In this document: positions 14,525 to 14,624 of the stretch, one piece after another
Layout of the letters: each line of letters opens with the position of its first letter
How positions within the stretch are numbered: the stretch's first letter is position 1
Source of the DNA: Lachnospiraceae bacterium
Lineage (GTDB): Bacteria; Bacillota; Clostridia; Lachnospirales; Lachnospiraceae
Reading direction: 5' to 3'
Assembly: GCA_003446735.1 (NCBI GenBank)
Contig: DMCJ01000038.1
Span: forward strand, 1 to 14,624
DNA: 14,624 bases
The notes under the pieces: model-generated
Databases searched by the model: none
Seen by the model: the letters and a program-made list of their open reading frames with translations, nothing else
What the model was told of the DNA's origin: nothing
Made by a program: the position numbers and the translations under genes

Positions 14525-14624
14525 ATGAACACGACAAAAAACATCGAAGAAATTTTCGGAAAGGGCTTGACAGCTATGCAAAAATCAGATACGCTTAATC
14601 GCATCGCATCGCATCGCATCGCAT
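14525..14624 (+). CDS. Partial unidentified frame at the right edge
   Basis: The frame from ATG 14525 runs open to the window end (MNTTKNIEEIFGKGLTAMQK...). A later in-frame ATG at 14576 has GGAAAGGG (14558-14565) about ten bases upstream, a better ribosome site. The last 27 bases are a pentanucleotide repeat, so the encoded tail is low complexity (RIASHRIA). I do not recognise the protein, and it could be non-coding leader sequence. The promoter upstream is its main support. Confidence 0.3.
   Translation, partial: MNTTKNIEEIFGKGLTAMQKSDTLNRIASHRIA
14598..14624 (+). repeat. Pentanucleotide tandem repeat (ATCGC)
   Basis: Five copies of ATCGC fill 14598-14622 and continue as AT to the edge, so the array may be longer. 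The unit is not a multiple of three; if coding, each added or lost copy shifts the frame. Its position at the edge may also mark an assembly break. Confidence 0.85.

Overview
The window looks like chromosomal DNA of an anaerobic Firmicute, most likely a Lachnospiraceae member of the Butyrivibrio type. This is inferred from family content: a secreted protein ending in DUF4214-type repeats, an AAA-ATPase-like/PD-(D/E)XK protein, a DapL lysine branch, Gram-positive style GGAGG ribosome sites, sigma-A-like promoters and a CIRCE operator. No rRNA, tRNA, CRISPR array or complete insertion sequence was seen.

Left part (1-3846). An extended -10 promoter (141-149) is followed by ten 16-bp tandem repeats (168-327). 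They would be transcribed as the leader of an 872-residue exported protein (382-3000). That protein carries its own array, seven QTETAA hexapeptides just after the signal peptide, and ends in four DUF4214-like repeats. A strong terminator (3030-3070) closes it. A small soluble GGDEF protein with an N-terminal zinc-ribbon-like motif follows from its own promoter (3121-3149), with a 17-bp palindrome just upstream.

Middle, minus strand (3854-6282). A glutamine-dependent NAD+ synthetase lies 14 nt downstream of a small COG2426-type membrane protein. The two look like one transcript from a promoter near 6366-6394. nadE converges on the GGDEF gene with only 7 nt between stop codons.

Middle, plus strand (6491-11952). 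dapF, dapL, an aldo/keto reductase with two 4Fe-4S motifs, larB and larC read in one direction with gaps of 12-75 nt, from a promoter at 6413-6442 to a bidirectional terminator at 11992-12028. DapL and DapF are consecutive steps to meso-diaminopimelate for the cell wall and lysine. LarB and LarC make the nickel-pincer nucleotide (NPN) cofactor. LarE and the client enzyme LarA are not in the window. LarB and NadE both use nicotinic acid adenine dinucleotide, which links the two strands' genes at one metabolite.

Right part (11953-14624). An Hsp20 chaperone on the minus strand has a textbook promoter whose -35 lies inside a perfect CIRCE element, so HrcA control is very likely. A REP-like palindrome follows, then an AAA-ATPase-like/PD-(D/E)XK protein, then a promoter and the start of an unidentified frame. 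That frame runs into a pentanucleotide (ATCGC) repeat at the window edge.

No single new system could be demonstrated. The best leads are the repeat-built leader of the exported protein, the in-frame amber codon between the aldo/keto reductase and LarB, and the pentanucleotide tract inside the last frame.
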